Part shown: one piece after another, positions 22,785-35,517 of the stretch | Layout of the letters: each line of letters begins with the position of its first letter | Position numbering within the stretch: the first letter of the stretch is position 1 | Source: Voacanga thouarsii | Taxonomy: Eukaryota > Streptophyta > Magnoliopsida > Gentianales > Apocynaceae | Length of the DNA: 64,000 bases | Assembly (NCBI GenBank): GCA_026120185.1 | Contig: JANUWF010001224.1 | Location: 1,302,001-1,366,000 of the forward strand | Direction of reading: 5' to 3' | Position numbers and translations under genes: made by a program | The notes under the pieces: generated by a model | Databases searched by the model: none | Seen by the model: the letters and a program-made list of their open reading frames with translations, nothing else | What the model was told of the DNA's origin: nothing

Positions 22785-24420
22785 ATACATCAACTATATT
22801 TGCAAACATAGGCATATCAAATTAACAATCAATTGTTAGATTTGTTAAAATTGCTTTACAAAAAATATGTTTTGACAAAATTTGAAGGTAATCGGATATA
22901 TTTTGGCATATAATTTAGAATAATATTTAGAAAAATATCCAAAACCCAATGCATTTATAAAGATAGACGTATCAAATTAACAATCCAGCCATTATATTTA
23001 TTAAAATTATTAAGAAAAGCGTTATGACAAAATTTGAAGGTAATCAAATATATTTTAGCACATAACATAGCATATTATTTTAAAAATATCCAAAACCTAA
23101 TACATTTACAAAGATAGACATATCAAATTAATGATCCAACTGTTAGATTTGTTAAAATTTCTAGGAAAAGTGTTATGAAAAAATTTGAAAGTAATCAGAT
23201 ATATTTTGGCACATAATGTACTAGATATCTAAGAAAATATCTAAAACCAAACGCATTTACAAATATAGATATATCAAATTAATGATCCAACCGTTAGATT
23301 TGTTAAAATTTCTAGGAAAAGTATTATAACAAAATTTGAAGGTAATCAGATATATTTTGGTACATAATCTAGCATATTATCTAAAAAACATTCAAAACCT
23401 AACGTATTTACAAAGATAGGCGTATCAAATTAACGATCCAACCGTCAGATTTGTTAACATTACTAAGAAAAATGTTATGACAAAATTTAAAGGTAATTGA
23501 ATATATTTTGGCACATAATCTAGGATAATATCTAGAAAAATATCCAAAACCTAAAGTATTTACAAAGATAGGCGTATCAAATTAATGATCCAGTTGTTAG
23601 ATTTGTTAAAATTACTAAGAAAAGTATTATGATAAAATTTGAAGGTAATTGAATATATTTTGGCACATATTCTATCATAATATTTAGAAAAATATTCAAA
23701 ACCTAACACATTTGCAAAGTTAGGTATATTAAATTAACGATCTAATCATTAGATTTCTTAGAAAAAATGTTATGACAAAATTTAAAGGTAATTAGATATA
23801 TTTTGGCACATATTCTAGCATAATATCTAAAAAAAAATATCCAAAACATAATGCATTTATGAAGATAGACGTATCAAATTAACGATCCAACCGTTGGATT
23901 TGTTAAAATCACTAAGTGAAGTGTTATGATAAAATTTGAAGATAATCGAACATATGTTGGTACATAATCTAGCATAATAACTAAAAAAATATCAAAAACC
24001 TAACATATTTACAAAGATAGATATATCAAATTAACGATCTAACCGTTAGATTTCTTAAAATTACTAAGAAGAGTGTTATAACAAGATTTGAAGGCAATCC
24101 GATATATTTTGACACATAACTAGCATAATATTTAGATAAAAAATCCAAAACTTAATGCATTTACAAAGATAGGCATATCAAATTAATGATCCAACGGATA
24201 GATTTGTTAAAATTATTAAGAAAAGTGTTATGACAAAATTTAAAAATAATTGGATATATGTTGGCATATAATCTAGCATAATATCTTGAAAACCTAACAT
24301 ATTTACAAAGATATGTGTATCAAATTAACAATCCAAGCATTAAATTTGTTAAAATTACTAACCAAAGTGTTATGACAAAACTTGAAGGTAATCAGATTTA
24401 TTTTGGCACATATATTCTTA
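22785..24420. repeat. Tandem repeat array, about 11 copies of a ~151 bp AT-rich monomer
   Basis: The word ATCAAATTAAYGATCCAAC, with small changes, recurs with ATTAA starts at 22821, 22976, 23127, 23278, 23429, 23581, 23733, 23878, 24030, 24182 and 24324. That gives spacings of 142-155 bp, mostly 151-152. Each unit also carries GTTAGATTTGTTAAAATT, GTTATGACAAAATTTGAAGG and ATATATTTTGGCACATAAT in the same order. There is no coding potential. It looks like a satellite or the expanded untranslated part of an element. Confidence 0.95.
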
Positions 24421-25769
24421 AATTCACACTTAATAATATCCTTATCGCAAGTCTAACTTAAAAGTAAGCATATATATCTTTGATAACCAATCTCTGGTCT
24501 ATACATAGCTTTAAAATTCCAACCTTTTCTTATACCATTAATACCGGGTCCCGTAGGCTACAACACCAGGCTAGATATCCTTAGTATTCCTTTAACAACA
24601 GTTTATGAACATTTGCTCTTAGTATTATGTACTATACTTCCTTCATCTACCTCTTCAAAAATTTAATCGTACCCATTTGATCCCCAAAAATACATTATTC
24701 TATCTCTGTAACCAATTTAACTCCTTACTTCGATAATCAATCCTTGTCTAGTATGCTACCACAATCCTCAAAAGAAAAATAAGTCAGATTCCCGATAAAT
24801 TTTACTTCTCCAGCCAAAATTTCATCTCTTAAATCAAACCTATAAATCTCAACTTCCTTGCACGATAAATGATGCTTAACCAATTAATAAGAAAATCTAT
24901 ACTATTCTCAGTTAATAGATTCAAGTCTTATGGTCTAGCTTATAACTACTCAAAATGAATGGTAAACTACACAATATATATACGCTATGCAAAACAAAGA
25001 TCAAAGAGCATATATTTTCAGGAGAAATAAAGAATTAACCTTGGACCATGGCTACATCCAATCTCACGTCCTCTCTAATCTACCAACTTGGTCATCACCT
25101 ATGGCTTTAACTTATTTCCTTCAATAACTATATTTCCTTAGCTGGCCGATTTCAGTAGTAGGGTCTTAATCGGGCCTGTCCAACTGTCACCTTAGAAGAT
25201 CCCTCAGATTCTGTCTCTTGCTCTTCTTCATGCTCTTTTCTCATATCTGGCTGCGAGTGCTTTGCTGGCTCATCTTCAGGTGTTGAAAATTTTTTGACAT
25301 GACCAGTTTTGCCTCATGCTGCAATTTTATGTCTAGGTGCCATCTTCGATCATCATCACCACAATTATAGGTCGACAAATGCATATATACGAATGCAAAT
25401 ATATAATGCAAAGATAACATTTATAACTTTTACTCACTTATTGAACATATGAGAGTTTTTTTTTTTTTTTTTTTGAAAGAAGTGAAATACTCAAAAGCGT
25501 TATTCAAAATAAATCATACTTTAACACAAAGAAATTGGATATCATAGATGATACCTCTATAAGAATTGGATACTCATAGACAAGAAAGTAAATAAGGCAA
25601 TGAACTCAATAAACAGATTTCCTAATCAACAAATTACATCACAAATCCACTAAGTCTTCTCACTGCTCTAGTCGTCACTCGAGTAGATGGAAATAGATTC
25701 TTCAAACCATCATTCTATGCTCTTCTTGCAGTCTATTCTTAATCCAAACCTAAGTGTACAACCATGAGT
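24421..25769 (-). pseudogene. Decayed gypsy leader and gag start
   Basis: On the minus strand a start at 25343 reads MAPRHKIAA and then a stop. The same frame continues with an acidic stretch (PDMRKEHEEEQETESEG) until further stops. MAPR/MAPK at the start and leader similarity (CGAGTGACGACTAGAG near 25,670-25,690 versus GACTCTAGCGATGACTAGAG near 45-65) suggest the gag start of a gypsy element like A. No zinc knuckle or pol part is visible. It may belong with the LTR fragment at 37405-38097, interrupted by the elements between. Confidence 0.35.
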
Positions 25770-26306
25770 TTTTGTTGATTTAACCATGTAGATAAGTAAA
25801 TATGTAAATTTGTACAATTAATCTTTTTGCAAAAAGGTGCCATATTTTGTTGTATGTATAATTTCACTATATGTTGTAAATATATAAATAGGTATAGACA
25901 TGTTCATAATAACTAACTTGTTTTTGTATATTTGTATTTATTGTATATTTGGTATTTAATTTTACAAACCTAATGTTAATATGGAATATATATAATCTTT
26001 GTATTTTAATTTGTTGATTTTTATATTTATAATTTTGAATCACTTCTAACTCTTTTTATTTTCGGGTTTGGACTTTTGAGAACATGATCTTTTAGACGGA
26101 CAGACATTATTTTGTTATTTGTTTCTTTACTTACAATTTTTTTTAAAATTTTAGTTTAACTTAGAAATTCTAGTTTTACATGTATTGTGGTCATACATTC
26201 AATTAGGATTTAGTCAAAAAAAATAATAATAAATAAAACGGAGACCGGACAGAATGCAACAGGCGCTGGCTTGGGCCCAGAACCGGCTTCGGTCTCGAAG
26301 GCTATT

Positions 26307-26353
<47 letters not shown>

Positions 26354-28715
26354 TTTTATTTTTTTCGTTTGTTCCCTTACCCTATTTCTTTTCTTCCCAA
26401 ATTTTTCTTATTTTGACTTTTCCTTCTTGTTTACGTTTTGTTTCTCTTATTTGTCTTGTTCTTCTATTTTTCTTTCATCTTTTATTTATTTATTTATTTT
26501 TATTTCTTTTCCTATTCCCCTAGAATGATCCTTTTTCATCTTCCCCTTCTTCTTCTTCACATTACTTTTCTTCTTCTATTATCCCCCATGGATTAAAAAC
26601 TTTTTAAAAAACTTATACGTTAGGGGATACATTGGTGGAACAACTCTCTTCATGTTAAGCTCGTTTTTATCTTCTTGAAATTCTTGGCATTCTGCATATG
26701 TGCTTTTGAGGAAAAATTTACTAGACATGGACAAATCTTTGTTGAGTTTATTTGGTGGGCCGAAAATGCATAGAATGGATTTTAAGTCTTATGATTGCTT
26801 CTAAAAATTAGCTATGCATTTTTCTAAAATTTTTGCAAATCTAGAAATCTTGGCCCCTTTGTGGTATTTTGATGTGTTGATTAAAATTGGTTAACATTGT
26901 ACTTGTGAAATCTACGTTGGACATTTTTCTTGTTTTTCTTGAGTATAAAAAATATCTGGAGAAATTCCTCACTACAAAGAAAACCAAATGCAAAGTGGAT
27001 TTGGATGAGCCAAGGAGGATCTTTTGAACCCTTTGGAGGTTATGGTGGTCTATTTGGTGGTTCGTTTGAACAATCTAGAGACTCTACTTCAAGGAGGACT
27101 CAAAGGCTTTGACTTTCTGCCTTTCATCTCCCTTAAATTTTATTTTTTGTTTCAATTACTCTTTATGCTTTCACTTGAGTATTCATCTTTCTATTTGTAG
27201 GTTGAAATTTGCTAGAATAATTCTTCCAACTTCGTGAAGAATGAATTTCTCATATCTTGGAGCTCATTTACACTTGGGGAGTATTGCTTAAACTTTCTAC
27301 CTCTTTTCAATTTTGGTCCCATTGGAGATGCTTTATTGTGTTTTTTTTTTTTTTTTTTTTGCCTATGAGGACACGATCCATTTAAATGTGGGGGAGTGGT
27401 TTGGTGATATTCTTGGTCCAAGTTTTTATCAATTATCTTGTTATTTTCTTGTTGTTGGGTTACTTTGGAATTTGAAATTTAGATTTTTATGGAGCTAATC
27501 TGCCTTTGGGAGTATTATTTTCTTTTCCCTCTTTACATTCTTGGTCCCTTGGTTATGCTTTGGTGTGCTATTTTAGGCCATTGAGGACAATGTCCAATTT
27601 AAGTGTGGGGGAGAGATTTAACATATTCTCAAGTACATCTTTGTGATTTTCAATGGATTTTCAATTATATATGTTTAAGGGATTTTCAATGACATACGTT
27701 TGAATTTTTTTAAATTGTTGAAATTGTTGAGATTTTTTAAAAAATGTTTGAAGATTTGGAGCTAAATGGAGTTTATTTGTTTATAATGAAGATATGATTT
27801 CCTTTTTAACTTTGGATATGAAATTGTCATTCAGTATATTGAGTTGAATTTTGCTAAGTCTTGAGAATTTAAGTTAACCTTGGGTATATTTGTTATTTGA
27901 GTTTTGTTTTATTTCTTTGAGTTTGAATATAGATGATATGATGAGAAATGGAAAGTGTTGTTGATTAATTCTTGCATTATGGATTTAAAATTTACTTAAC
28001 TTTGAGTTTTGAGTAAGGAATGTGAGTTGAAAAAAATATATGTGAAAAAAATTGAGTTGAAAAAAAATATGAGATGAAAAAAATTGAGTTGATTGAAAAA
28101 ATGTTTTTATTAATGATTGTTGAAGACCTTTTACTGAAAAGGGGGTCAATATGGAGAGAAGTAGCAAGTGTATTCGGTGCACTCTCTTGAGGCTATCCCG
28201 AAGGCAAAAAGGCAAGAAAAAGAAAAAAATTTGTTGAAAAATTATGACAAAAAAAAATGATGAGTAATGACTATAAAGGGGGCCAATACGGTGTGTGAAG
28301 AGAAATCCATGCAGTTGAGGATATTAATTCCCAAAGTCGTAGATAAAAGAAGAGTGGGGTGTTTTCCTTATTTCATTAACTCGAGTTTGGTAAATTTGAG
28401 TTTATAATGCTTAAATTGGTTAAATGACTTGACTTGTATGATTTACATTATCTATGTTTTTGCTTGAGGAGTGAAATAATTTTCATGTACTAGATATAAG
28501 CTTGTTTAACTTAACTTCGATGGCCTTGGGATTATTTGATTTAATATATGAGTTTTCAAAGGTTTTTAAAGGGTTGAATGATGACAATTTTGTGTCTAAG
28601 GTTGGAAAAAAAATTATGACTTTGTTATGACTGAATATGAAAAGAAATAAATTATTTTAAGTGCTTTGGGTAAGTGTTTACTTGAGGACAAGTAAAGATT
28701 CAAATGTGGGGTAAT
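25770..28715 (+). mobile_element. Interior of LTR element family 2, copy 1 (5' LTR missing)
   Basis: Starting at GTTGATTTAACCATGTA it is collinear with 30,708-33,654 over about 2.9 kb and ends in the same purine-rich site before an LTR. Its 5' LTR and primer site are absent, so it is truncated on the left. It contains an (AT)n run, pyrimidine-rich stretches, and three GTGTGGGGGAG-like modules (about 27,388, 27,603 and 28,703). There is no gag or pol domain, so it is a non-autonomous element. Confidence 0.85.
26311..26350. repeat. (AT)n microsatellite in copy 1
   Basis: About 20 AT units. An (AT)n run sits at the homologous place in copy 2 (31206-31250), with different flanks just upstream. 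Confidence 0.95.
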
Positions 28716-30587
28716 TGATAGGGGCTAAATTAGTCATATTTTTTCTAATTATTTGAGGTTATTTTGGGATATATTTTGTACAATAACTAGTCATATTCCT
28801 TCCTATTTGATATTTCCCTTATAAAAATATTTTTCTGTAATTTTATATAAAAATAAGGGAAAATTAGTGCTAGTTGTGTGATTTTCCATAACAGAGGCGG
28901 CGCCAGCCCGAGAAGGACAGCTGACGCCGGTTATCTACTGGATGGACAAAAGAAATTGAAGAAACATAGGCAAATTGCAATTGATGTTGGAAAGGAAAAG
29001 GCATTGGCTTCATGGCTCACTTGAGCTGACAGCAAGACAGAAATAACAGCAGCAACAAAACAAAGGAAAGATGGAGCAGAGTTTCGGTCAGCAAGGTGCA
29101 AAGGAGAAGTTATAAATTGCGGCTATAGAAGGAAAGAGGGAGCAGAGTTTCGGTCAGCAACAATTGAACAAGGAAGTGTGGCTTTGTCGGCGGCTAAGCA
29201 AGCTGAGAACGGCTAAAGCAAAGAAAGAACAAAAGCAACAGGAAGAGGAAATCAAAGGAAGCGGGCGGTGGCTTAAGTTGTGGCTCAATTGAGCTAATTA
29301 CAACAAGAATAAGGCTTCGGTGGCTGGACAGCTTTCGACGGCTCAAATTGGAAGGCAATATCCAATTCCCATTCAACAGAATTTTGCTTTAGTACAAGAC
29401 AACAAAAGGAAGACAAAAGCAAAATCAAATTGAAGTCCAATTTCAAAAGTCAAGACGGTGGACCCTTGTTTTATTTAGTTTTATTTAGGTTTTCATTTTA
29501 GAATTTTACTAATCCTTTTTGGTTTTGTATTTTTAGGTAATTATTTCTTCCTTATTTAGGACTCTTTTAGGAACTTTGTAAGCCTATAAATAAAGGCCAA
29601 TTTACTCTAAGAAAAGGGAGGTACACAATGTAGGGACTTAGATTTATTTTTTAGTGCATCACCAATATTTTTCAGAAATAAATAATTCAATGAGGGTTGT
29701 ACAAGAAGGTCTTCAACAGAAGAAGAAGAAGGAGGCTTGTCTATGAGTGCTTTCTTTTACTTTGTTTTCTTTTTCTTGACGATGATATGTTAATTATTTT
29801 ATTGTAATTTGACATTGTTTTAGATATTCATGATTTTTAGAGTTCTTTGATCTTTTGATTAATTGATTGTTATTCTTGGTATTAATTATTTGTGCTTATT
29901 ACAAGATTGATTGGTTGGGTCTTTCCATTAACTTGCTTGGACAAAGGAGTTGATGGTAGTTTCAATTCATTAGTTTCATATTTGTTAACTTTTAACTTGC
30001 TTGGACAAAGGGGTTAAAAGTAGGGACAAAGTAACTCAAGGTTAATTGATGTCTGCCAGGATATGGATTCATTAGTTAATTTCATGCATAATTTACCAGG
30101 AGTGGGAATTAAATCAAGGACTATGGTTAATGCATCTTTTGAGTAAGACTGGTTGAGACAGGATATGTGATACTAAGTTACATAGAAGATAGGGATTCAT
30201 GGATTGGACAAAGAAGTGAATCTATAGTATCCTTCATGATACGGAGAGAATAATTAGTCATGATAAAGATTGGGTACTTTAATATCATATTTGTCTAAAC
30301 AATGGTTTAAGTTACATAATTCTACATCCTTGACATGTATATATTTTTACTTAATTTTAATTTTAATTTTATTTGTTTTTTGCTTTATTGAGTCAGTTAA
30401 ACAATGAAAGAAAGGTGATTAATGTCTACTTGTTCCTGGAGGATCGACACTCGTTTGAACTCTATGCTCGATTAATGATGAGTACGCTTGCTCATATGTG
30501 TGATTTGGGTTGAAAGTTTTAATTTAAATTTGATTGGGAATGTACTTAGTTTTTGTATGATTTTTACACCCAAGTCCGGACACATCA
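28716..30587 (+). repeat. LTR of family 2, shared between copies 1 and 2 (1872 bp)
   Basis: Starts TGATAGGGGCTAA right after ATGTGGGGTAAT and ends AGTCCGGACACATCA. A TATA box (TATAAATA) is at 29585-29592 and two GC-rich motifs lie at about 28,896 and 28,924. It serves as 3' LTR of the interior to its left and 5' LTR of the interior to its right. Confidence 0.9.
29585..29593 (+). promoter_or_regulatory. TATA box of family 2 LTR
   Basis: TATAAATAA preceded by AAGCC, in the same context as in the other LTRs. The homologous box in the next LTR is at 34518-34525. Confidence 0.6.
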
Positions 30588-30690
30588 AGTTTTTGGTGCT
30601 GTTACTGGGAATAAATCTATGTTTATTGGTTGAATAATTCTTTCCTTGTGCCAAAAACATCAAGTTTTTTGCGCCGTTGTTGGGGAAAAA
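30588..30690 (+). other. Doubled primer binding site region of family 2
   Basis: The first site, TGGTGCTGTTACTGGGA (30594-30610), directly follows the LTR. A second, TGCGCCGTTGTTGGGGA (30670-30686), follows about 75 bp later, preceded again by ACATCAAGTT, the LTR-end sequence. Both resemble the Athila-type TGGCGCCGTTGCCGGGGA. The second is closer to consensus at its core. Confidence 0.65.
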
Positions 30691-31203
30691 TAGCATAAAA
30701 ACTTAAATTTTGTTGATTTAACCATGTAAATAAGTAAATATGTAAATTTGTACAATTATTCTTTTTGCAAAAAGGTGCCATATTTTGTTGTATGTATAAT
30801 TTCACTATATGTTGTAAATATATAAATAGGTATAGACGTGTTCATAATAACTAACTTGTTTTTGTATATTTGTATTTATTGTATATTTGGTATTTAATTT
30901 TACTAACCTAATGTTAATATGGAATATATGTAATATTTGTATTTTAATTTGTTGATTTTTATATTTATAATTTTGAATCACTACTAACTCTTTTTATTTT
31001 CAGGTTTGGACTTTTGCTAACATGATCGTTTAGACGGACTGACATTATTTTGTTATTTGTTTCTTTACGTACAATTTTTTTTTATAAAATTTTAGTTTAA
31101 CTTAGAAATTCTAGTTTTACATGTATTGTGGTCATACATTCAATTAGGATAGTTTTTAGTTAAAAAAAAATTAAAACGGAGCTCGGACAGAATGCAACCG
31201 GTG

Positions 31204-31254
<51 letters not shown>

Positions 31255-33654
31255 TTTATTTTTTTCGTTTGTTCCCTTACCATATTTCTTTTCTTCCCAA
31301 ATTTTTCTTATTTTGACTTTTCCTTCTTGTTTTCGTTTTGTTTCTCTTATTTGTCTTGTTCTTCTATTTTTCTTTCATCTTTTATTTATTTATTTATTTT
31401 TATTTCTTTTCCTATTCCCCTAGAATGATCCTTTTTCGTCTTCCCCTTCTTCTTCTTCACATTACTTTTCTTCTTCTATTGTCCCCCATGGATTAAAAAT
31501 TTTTTAAAAAACTTATACGTTGGGGGATACATTGGTGGAACAACTCTCTTCATATTAAACACGATTTTATCTTCTTGAAATTCTTGGCATTCTGCATATG
31601 TGCTTTTGAGGAAAAATTTACTAGACATGGACAAATCTCTGTTGAGTTTATTTGGTGGGCTGAAAATGCATAGAATGGATTTTAAGTCTTATGATTGCTT
31701 CTAAAAATTAGCTATGCATTTTTCTAAAATTTTTACAAATCTAGAAATCTTGGGCGCCTTGTGGTATTTTGATGTGTTGATTAAAATTAGTTGACATTGT
31801 ACTTGTGCTATCTATGTTGGACATTTCTCTTGTTTTTCTTGAGTATAAAAAAAAAAAATCTGGAGAAATTCCTCACTACAAAGAAAACCAATTGTAAAGT
31901 GGATTTGGATGAGCTAAGGAGGATCTTTTGAAGCCTTTAGAGGTTAGGGTGGTCTATTTGGTGGTTCGTTTGGACAATTTGGAGACTCTTCTTCTAGGAG
32001 GACTCAAAGGCTTTGACTTTCTATCTTTCATCTCCCTTAAATTTTATTTTTTGTTTCAATTACTCTTTATGCTTTCACTTGAGTATTCATCTTTCTATTT
32101 GTAGGTTGAAATTTGCTAGAATAATTCTTCCAACTTCATGAAGAATGAATTTCTCATATCTTGGCTCATCTACACTTGGGGAGTATTTCTTAAACTTTCT
32201 ACCCCTTTTCAATTTTGGTCCCATTGGAGATGCTTTATTGTGTTTATTTATTTTTTTTTTTTGCCCATGAGGACACGGTCTAATTTAAGTGTGGGGGAGT
32301 GATTTGGTGATATTCTTGGTCCAAGTTTTTATCAATTATCTTGTTATTTTCTTGTTGTTGGGTTACTTTGGAATTTGAAATTTGGATTTTTCATGGAGCT
32401 AATCTGCCTTGGGGAGTATTATTTTCTTTTCCCTCTTTACATTCTTGGTCCCTTGGTTATGCTTTGGTGTGCTATTTTAGGCCATTGAGGACAATGTCCA
32501 ATTTAAGTGTGGGGGAGAGATTTAACATATTCTCAAGTGCATCTTTGTGATTTTCAATGGATTTTCAATTATATATGTTTAAGGGATTTTCAATGATATA
32601 CGTTTGAATTGTTTTAAATTGTTGAAATTGTTGGGATTTAAAAAAAAAAAGTTTGAAGATTTGGAGCTAAATGGAGTTTATTTGTTTATAATGAAGATAT
32701 GATTTGCTTTTTAACTTTGGACATGAATTTGTCATTCAGTATGGTAGGATTCTATTAAAAAGGTAAACTTGTGTATTGAGTTGAATTTTGCTAAGTCTTG
32801 ATAATTTAAGTTAACCTTGGGTATATTTGTTATTTGATTTTTGTTTTTATTTCTTTGAGTTTGAATATGGATGATATGATGAAATATGGTAAGAGTTGTT
32901 GATTAATTCTTGCATTATGGATTTAAAATTTACTTAACTTTGAGTTTTGAGTAAGGAATGTGAGTTGAAAAAAATATATGTGAAAAAAATTGAGTTGAAA
33001 AAAAATATGAGATGAAAAAAATTGAGTTGATTGAAAAAATGTTTTTATTAATGATTGTTGAAGACCTTTTGCTGAAAAGGGGGTCAATATGGAGAGAAGT
33101 AGCAAGTGTATTCGGTGCACTCTCTTGAGGCTATCCCGAAGGCAAAAAGGCAAGAAAAAGAAAAAAAATTGTTGAAAAATTATGACAAAAAAAAAATGAT
33201 GAGTAATGACTATAAAGGGGGCCAATACGGTGTGTGAAGAGAAATCCATGCAGTTGAGGATATTAATTCCCAAAGTCATAGACAAAAGAAGAGTGGAGTG
33301 TTTCCCTTATTTCACTAACTCGAGTTTGGTAAATTTGAGTTTATAATGCTTGAATTGGTTAAATGAGTTGATTTGTATGATTTACGTTATCTATGTTTTT
33401 GCTTGAGGAGTGGAATAATTTTCTTGTACTAGATATAAGCTTGTTTAACTTAACTTTGATGGCTTTGGGATTATTTGATTTAATATATGAGTTTTCAAAG
33501 GTTTTTAAAGGGTTGAATGATGACAATTTTGTGTCTAAGGTTGGAAAAAAAATTATGACTTTGTTATGAATGAATATGAAAAGAAATAAATTATTTTGAG
33601 TGCTTTGGGCAAGTGTTTACTTGTGGACAAGTAAAGATTCAAGTGTGGGGGAAT
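30691..33654 (+). mobile_element. Interior of LTR element family 2, copy 2
   Basis: Collinear with copy 1, with small indels and substitutions. It ends AAGTGTGGGGGAAT before the LTR at 33655, and this polypurine tract is intact (GTGTGGGGGAA). There are no gag or pol domains. Adjacent TTGAGTTGAAAAAAA-type runs (32,960-33,030) are low-complexity. Confidence 0.88.
31206..31250. repeat. (AT)n microsatellite in copy 2
   Basis: About 22 AT units, at the position equivalent to 26311-26350. Confidence 0.95.
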
Positions 33655-35517
33655 TGATAGGGGCTAAATTAGTCATATTTTTTCTAGTTATTTGAGGTTA
33701 TTTTGTGATATATTTTGTACAATAACTAGTCATATTTCCCTAATAAAAATATTTTTCTGTAATTTTATATAAAAATAAGGGAAAATTAGAGCTAATTGTG
33801 TGATTTTCCATAACAGATGCGGCTCTAGCCCGAGAAGGACAGCCGGCATCGGTTATCTACTGGATGGACAAAAGAAATTGAAGAAACAGAGGAAAATTGC
33901 AATTGATGTTGGAAAGGAAAAGGCATTGGCTTCATGGCTCACTTGAGCCGACAGTAAGAAAGAAATTACAGCAGCAACAAAACAAAGGAAAGAGGGAGCA
34001 GAGTTTCGGTCAGCAAGGTGCAAAGGAGAAGTTATAAACTGCGGCTATAGAAGGAAAGAGAGAGCAGAGTTTTGGTCAGCAACAATTGAACAAGGACAGG
34101 TGGCTTTGTCGGCGGCTAAGCAAACCGAGAACGGCTAAAGCAAAAAAAGAACAAAAGCAACAGAAAAAGGAAATCAAATGAAGTAGGCGGTGGCTTAAGT
34201 TGTGGCTCAATTGAGCTAATTACAACAAGAATAAGGCTTCAGTGGCTAGACAGCTTTTGACGGCTCAAATTGGAAGGCAATTTCCAATTCCAATTCAACA
34301 GAATCTTGCTTCAGTACAAGACAACAAAAGGAAGACAAAAGCAAAATCAAATTGAAGTCCAATTGATTTCCAATTTCAAAAGTCAAGACGGTGGACCCTT
34401 GTTTTATTTAGTTTTATTTAGGTTTTCATTTTAGAATTTTACTAATCCTTTTTGGTTTTGGATTTTTAGGTAATTATTTCTTCTTTATTTAGGACTTTTT
34501 TAGGAACTTTATAAGCCTATAAATAAAGGCCAATTTACTCTAAGAAAAGGGAGGTACACAATGTAGGGACTTAGATTTATTTTTTAGTGCATCAACAATA
34601 TTTTCTGGAAATAAATAATTCAAGGAGGGTTGTACAAGCAGGTCTTCAATGGAAGAAGAAGGAGGCTTGTCTATGAGTGCTTTCTTTTACTTTGTTTTCT
34701 TTTTCTTGACAATGATATGTTAATTGTTTTATTTTAATTTGACATTGTTTTAGATATTCATGATTTTTAAAGTTCGTTAATCTTTTGATTAATTGATTGT
34801 TATTCTTGGTATTAATTACTTGTGCTTATTACAAGATTGATTGGTTGGGTCTTTCCATTAACTTGCTTGGACAAAGGAGTTGATGGTAGTTTCAATTCAT
34901 TAGTTTCATATTTGTTAACTTTTAACTTGCTTGGACAAAGGGGTTAAAAGTAGGGACAAAGTAACTCAAGATTAATTGATGTCTGCCAACATATGAATTC
35001 ATTAGTTAATTTCATGCATAATTTACCAGGAATGGGAATTAAATCAAGGACTATGGTTAATGCATCTTTTGGGTAAGACTGGTTGAGACAGGATATGTGA
35101 TACTAAATTACCTAGAAGATAGGAATTCATGGATTATACAAAGAAGTGAATCTATAGTATCCTTCATGATACGGAGAGAATAATTAGTTATGATAAAGAT
35201 TGGGTACTTTAAGATCATATTTGTCTGAACAATAGTTTAAGTTACATAATTCTACATCCTTGACATGTATATATATTTACTTTATTTTAATTTTCTTTTT
35301 ATTTATTTTTTGCTTTATTAAGTCGGTTAAACAATAAAAGAAAGGTGATTAATGTCTACTTATTCCTGGAGGATCGACACTTGTTTGAACTCTATGCTCG
35401 ATTAATGATGAGTATGCTTGCTCATATGTGTGATTTGGGTTGAACGTTTTAATTTAAATTTGATTGGGAATGTGCTTAGTTTTTGTATGATTTTTACACC
35501 CAAGTCCGGACACATCA
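33655..35517 (+). repeat. Terminal LTR of family 2 (1863 bp)
   Basis: Starts TGATAGGGGCTAA and ends AGTCCGGACACATCA, nearly identical in layout to 28716-30587. Differences include loss of a short TCCTATTTGA segment near 33,735 and decay of the GC motif near 33,816. TATA box at 34518-34525. The five bases after it (TACTT) have no matching duplication before 28716, as expected for a chained array. Confidence 0.9.

Noticed and set aside
22785..24420. CRISPR-like array
   Set aside because: Repeats are full-length tandem monomers with no unique spacers, and this is a plant nuclear sequence.
26254..26528. Hydrophobic frames with YIYIYI start, and the similar frame at 31192-31428
   Set aside because: Generated by the (AT)n run plus a pyrimidine-rich stretch in the family 2 element. 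Homologous frames differ in start and no domain is present.
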